Source of the DNA: Myxococcales bacterium
GTDB taxonomy: Bacteria > Myxococcota_A > Bradymonadia > Bradymonadales > Bradymonadaceae
Assembly: GCA_007120915.1 (NCBI GenBank)
Contig: SKMT01000454.1
Span: 1-6,312 of the forward strand
DNA: 6,312 nucleotides
Direction: 5' to 3'
Shown piece by piece: positions 4,020 through 6,312 of the stretch. The translations under genes were made by a program, and so were the position numbers. Below the pieces are notes generated by a model that saw only the letters and a program-made list of their open reading frames with translations, made no database searches and was not told where the DNA came from. The stretch's first letter is position 1; the number at the start of each line of letters is the position of its first letter.

Positions 4020-6095
4020 ATGATGGCCACAGCCGCCGACTTCAAGAGCAACCCCGACACAGACTTCGCCCCCGTCGACAAACTGGATGATGCGAAGGCC
4101 GAACAACAGATCGAGGCTCTTCGCGACGCCATCGACTATCACGATCACCGCTACTATGTGGAAAACGATCCGGTGATCTCTGATGGGGCCTACGACCAGC
4201 TTCTGTGGCGGCTCGAGGAGCTGGAAGAGGCGTTTCCCCAGTTTGACGATCCGGCGTCACCGACGAAGCGCGTCGGTGCCGCACCGGCCAGTGAGCTGCC
4301 GCGTGTCGATCATCTCGCGCCGATGTTGAGCCTGAAGGCCGTCGAAGATGCCGAGGGGTTTGAGGACTTCGACGATTTCGTGCGGCGAAACCTCGACGGC
4401 GACGAGCCGGTGTACGTGGTGGAGCCGAAATTCGACGGATTTTCGGTGGAAGTGGTCTACCGCAACGGCGTGTACGAACGGGCGGCCACCAGGGGCGACG
4501 GGTATGTAGGCGAGGATATCACGCGCAATCTGCGCACCATCCGCTCCGTGCCGATGCGGCTTCAGAATCGAAGCAATGCCCCGGAGTTGATGGCGGTTCG
4601 CGGCGAGGTATTCATGCCACGCGACGCCTTCCGACAGATGAACAAGCGGCGCACCGAACGCGGCGAGGACACCTTCGCAAACCCGCGCAACGCCGCCGCC
4701 GGCACGATGCGCCAGCTCGACCCGACGGTCGTCGAAAAGCGCCCGCTCGACATCTTCTTCTTCGAGCTGATGTACATCAACGGCGGCCCCGAATTCGGAG
4801 GGCACATCGAGGTGATGGAAGCCTTCGACCACTGGGGGCTGAAGACCAACTTCTTCGAGAAGACCTGCACCGACGTCGACGCCATCGAAGAGCTGTACGA
4901 CGGGCTGATCGCCGATCGCGAACAGCTCAACTACGAGATCGACGGCATGGTGGTGAAGCTGGAGAGCTTCGAGCAGCGCCAGCGGCTCGGCAAGCGGCAG
5001 CGAAGCCCCCGGTGGGCCGTCGCCTGGAAGTTTCCGCCCCGAAAGGAGGTCACCCGCCTCCAGGAGATCGCCGTGCAGGTCGGGCGCACCGGCAAGCTGA
5101 CCCCGGTGGCGCTCTTGGAGCCCGTGGAGGTGGGCGGGGTTACCGTCAGCCGCGCGAGCCTGCACAACGAGGGCGACGTGCGACAGAAGGGGCTTCGCCC
5201 CGGCGACATGGTGCGCGTTGCCCGCGCCGGCGACGTCATCCCTCACGTCGTCGAGCGCGTTGAGCGGCCCGACGACTCGACGGCCGAAGAGTTCTCGATG
5301 CCCGAACATTGCCCCGTCTGCGGCACCGAGATCGTCACCGTCGGCGCCTACCACCTCTGCCCCGCCGGCCCCTCCTGCCCGGCACAACTAAAGGGCAAGA
5401 TCTACCACTACGGCTCCCGCGCCGCTCTCGACATCGAGGGGCTGGGCGAAAAGACCGTCGAAACTCTGGTGGAGCGCCAGTTGGTCAAGGACATCGCCGA
5501 TCTGTACCACCTCACGATCTTGCATCTGATGCCGCTGGAGCGGTTCGCCGAAAAGTCAGCACAGAACCTCATCGACGAGATCCAGGACACCTGCGAGCCA
5601 CGGCTCGACAAGTTCATCTACGCGCTGGGCATCCACCACGTCGGCGAGCGAGTGGCCATGATCATCGCCCGCGAACTCGGCGGGCTGGAAGCGGTGATGG
5701 ACGCCGACGCCGAACAGCTCCAACAGATCGACGAAATCGGGCCCGAAATCGCCGAAAGCGTCGCCAGTTTCTTCGCCGACGACAAAAACCGGCGCACCAT
5801 CGAAGGGCTCAAAAAAGCGGGGGTCGAAGTCCAGCCGATGGAAACCGAAGACACCGGCGGTGAACTGGAGGACAAGACCTTCGTGTTCACCGGCGCTCTC
5901 GAAAACTACACCCGCAAAGAAGCGGGCGAGCAGGTCCAGCTTCGCGGCGGACGGGTCACTTCTTCCGTCAGCGGCAACACGGACTATCTTGTCGCCGGAA
6001 ACAACGCCGGCAGCAAGCTGGATCAGGCCCGCGACCGCGGCGTCGAAATCCTCGACGAGCACGCCTTCGAGGCGTTGCTCAAGGCTGAGGGCTAG
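4020..6095 (+). CDS. ligA: NAD+-dependent DNA ligase LigA, 691 aa
   Basis: LigA seals 3'-OH/5'-phosphate nicks in duplex DNA using NAD+, in Okazaki-fragment joining and repair. All domains are present. Domain Ia (about 25-95) has Y45, D55, Y58 and D59, matching the NAD+-binding Tyr22, Asp32, Tyr35 and Asp36 of E. coli. The adenylation domain carries the AMP-accepting K137 in EPKFDG, then TRGDG, NPRNAAAG (221-228), and K313 and K337 at the places of E. coli Lys290 and Lys314. The OB fold (about 345-425) includes VGRTGKLTPVA. A Cys4 zinc finger uses C431, C434, C447 and C453. A helix-hairpin-helix domain (about 465-610) and a C-terminal BRCT domain (616-688) follow. The protein is about 20 residues longer than E. 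coli LigA, mostly through an acidic N-terminal extension before domain Ia. Phe in KxDG, where Leu or Ile is usual, is a mild variation. Translation starts at 4020 or 4023. It appears to be monocistronic and is followed at once by a heptamer array. Confidence 0.98.
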   Translation: MMATAADFKSNPDTDFAPVDKLDDAKAEQQIEALRDAIDYHDHRYYVENDPVISDGAYDQLLWRLEELEEAFPQFDDPASPTKRVGAAPASELPRVDHLAPMLSLKAVEDAEGFEDFDDFVRRNLDGDEPVYVVEPKFDGFSVEVVYRNGVYERAATRGDGYVGEDITRNLRTIRSVPMRLQNRSNAPELMAVRGEVFMPRDAFRQMNKRRTERGEDTFANPRNAAAGTMRQLDPTVVEKRPLDIFFFELMYINGGPEFGGHIEVMEAFDHWGLKTNFFEKTCTDVDAIEELYDGLIADREQLNYEIDGMVVKLESFEQRQRLGKRQRSPRWAVAWKFPPRKEVTRLQEIAVQVGRTGKLTPVALLEPVEVGGVTVSRASLHNEGDVRQKGLRPGDMVRVARAGDVIPHVVERVERPDDSTAEEFSMPEHCPVCGTEIVTVGAYHLCPAGPSCPAQLKGKIYHYGSRAALDIEGLGEKTVETLVERQLVKDIADLYHLTILHLMPLERFAEKSAQNLIDEIQDTCEPRLDKFIYALGIHHVGERVAMIIARELGGLEAVMDADAEQLQQIDEIGPEIAESVASFFADDKNRRTIEGLKKAGVEVQPMETEDTGGELEDKTFVFTGALENYTRKEAGEQVQLRGGRVTSSVSGNTDYLVAGNNAGSKLDQARDRGVEILDEHAFEALLKAEG

Positions 6096-6101
6096 GGGCT
6101 G

Positions 6102-6243
6102 GGCGCTTGGCGCTTGGCGCTGGGCGCTTGGCGCTTGGCTCTTGGCGCTTGGCGCTTGGCGCTTGGCGCTTGGCTCTTGGCGCTTGGCTCTTGGCGCTTG
6201 GCTCTTGGCTCTTGGCGCTTGGCTCTTGTGGCGCTTGGCGCTG
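6102..6243. repeat. Heptamer tandem array, about 20 units of GGCGCTT / GGCTCTT
   Basis: Starting seven bases after the ligA stop, 18 uninterrupted 7-base units run from 6102 to 6227. Then come two extra bases (GT) and two more units. Units are mainly GGCGCTT or GGCTCTT, differing only at the fourth base, with GGCGCTG in a few. The two types alternate irregularly and become more mixed toward the 3' side. Seven is not a multiple of three, so the array is not coding by design, although it happens to stay open on both strands. It resembles in form the heptanucleotide short tandem repeats known from filamentous cyanobacteria, without sequence identity implied. Confidence 0.95.
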
Positions 6244-6303
6244 GTTCTGGAATCTAGAAACGAGCGTCCAGCACCCAGAACCCGGCACCTAGAACCCAGC
6301 GCC
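6237..6303. repeat. Inverted repeat linking the two heptamer arrays
   Basis: GGCGCTGGTTCT (6237-6248) is complementary to AGAACCCAGCGCC (6291-6303) with a single bulged base. The end of the first array and the second array could therefore pair across about 42 bases. This might give a large hairpin after ligA in RNA or single-stranded DNA. Confidence 0.6.
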
Positions 6304-6312
6304 CAGTACCCA
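6268..6312. repeat. Second heptamer array (CCAGNRC-like), partial at window end
   Basis: Six 7-base units and part of a seventh follow in register: CCAGCAC, CCAGAAC, CCGGCAC, CTAGAAC, CCAGCGC, CCAGTAC, CCA. The period equals that of the first array but the sense is opposite (CCAGCGC is the reverse complement of GCGCTGG). The array continues beyond the window. Confidence 0.85.

Noticed and set aside
4257..5387. A 376-aa minus-strand frame inside ligA
   Set aside because: It is a GC-rich shadow of ligA codons with no family resemblance; ligA is complete and certain.
6079..6292. Open frames of 61 and 69 aa across the heptamer array
   Set aside because: They are produced by the low-complexity repeat on both strands, with repetitive peptides and no ribosome binding site.
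6102..6312. CRISPR array
   Set aside because: The units are contiguous heptamers with no unique spacers, and no cas gene is present.

Overview
The window is high-GC bacterial chromosomal DNA with five protein-coding genes and unusually many intergenic repeats. Its style suggests a Gram-negative bacterium of the former Deltaproteobacteria (Myxococcota or Bradymonadota-like): acidic lipoproteins, one of them rich in cysteine; a DUF2267 protein; GC-rich coding; and low-complexity repeats between genes. This placement is an inference from general style, not from a marker comparison.

Layout: 1-157 is a repeat-bearing leader. 158-526 (+) encodes a small 12-cysteine lipoprotein. 703-1758 (+) encodes a cytoplasmic M19 (renal-dipeptidase family) metallodipeptidase with every expected zinc and substrate residue in place. 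A 52-bp double-hairpin repeat (1781-1832) follows, then a second lipoprotein (about 1892-2896, +) that looks like a beta-propeller. A second copy of the 52-bp repeat (2923-2974) lies in the short gap before a convergent DUF2267 gene (2981-3454, -). From 3455 to 4019 there is no credible gene, only the DUF2267 start region and at least three kinds of short repeat. A complete NAD+-dependent DNA ligase, ligA, occupies 4020-6095 (+). Straight after its stop codon comes an array of about 20 heptamers, followed by a second heptamer array of opposite sense that runs off the window end.

The genes do not form an obvious pathway. The two lipoproteins are probably envelope proteins, the dipeptidase probably acts in the cytoplasm in peptide or peptidoglycan turnover, and LigA seals nicks in replication and repair. 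I see no defence system, CRISPR array, transposase, phage gene or RNA gene. The most interesting content is the repeat landscape: a small hairpin family with a compensatory base-pair swap, a 52-bp two-stem element flanking a lipoprotein gene and carrying a Shine-Dalgarno-like sequence inside one stem, octamer arrays upstream of two genes, 9-mer arrays, and paired heptamer arrays after ligA.
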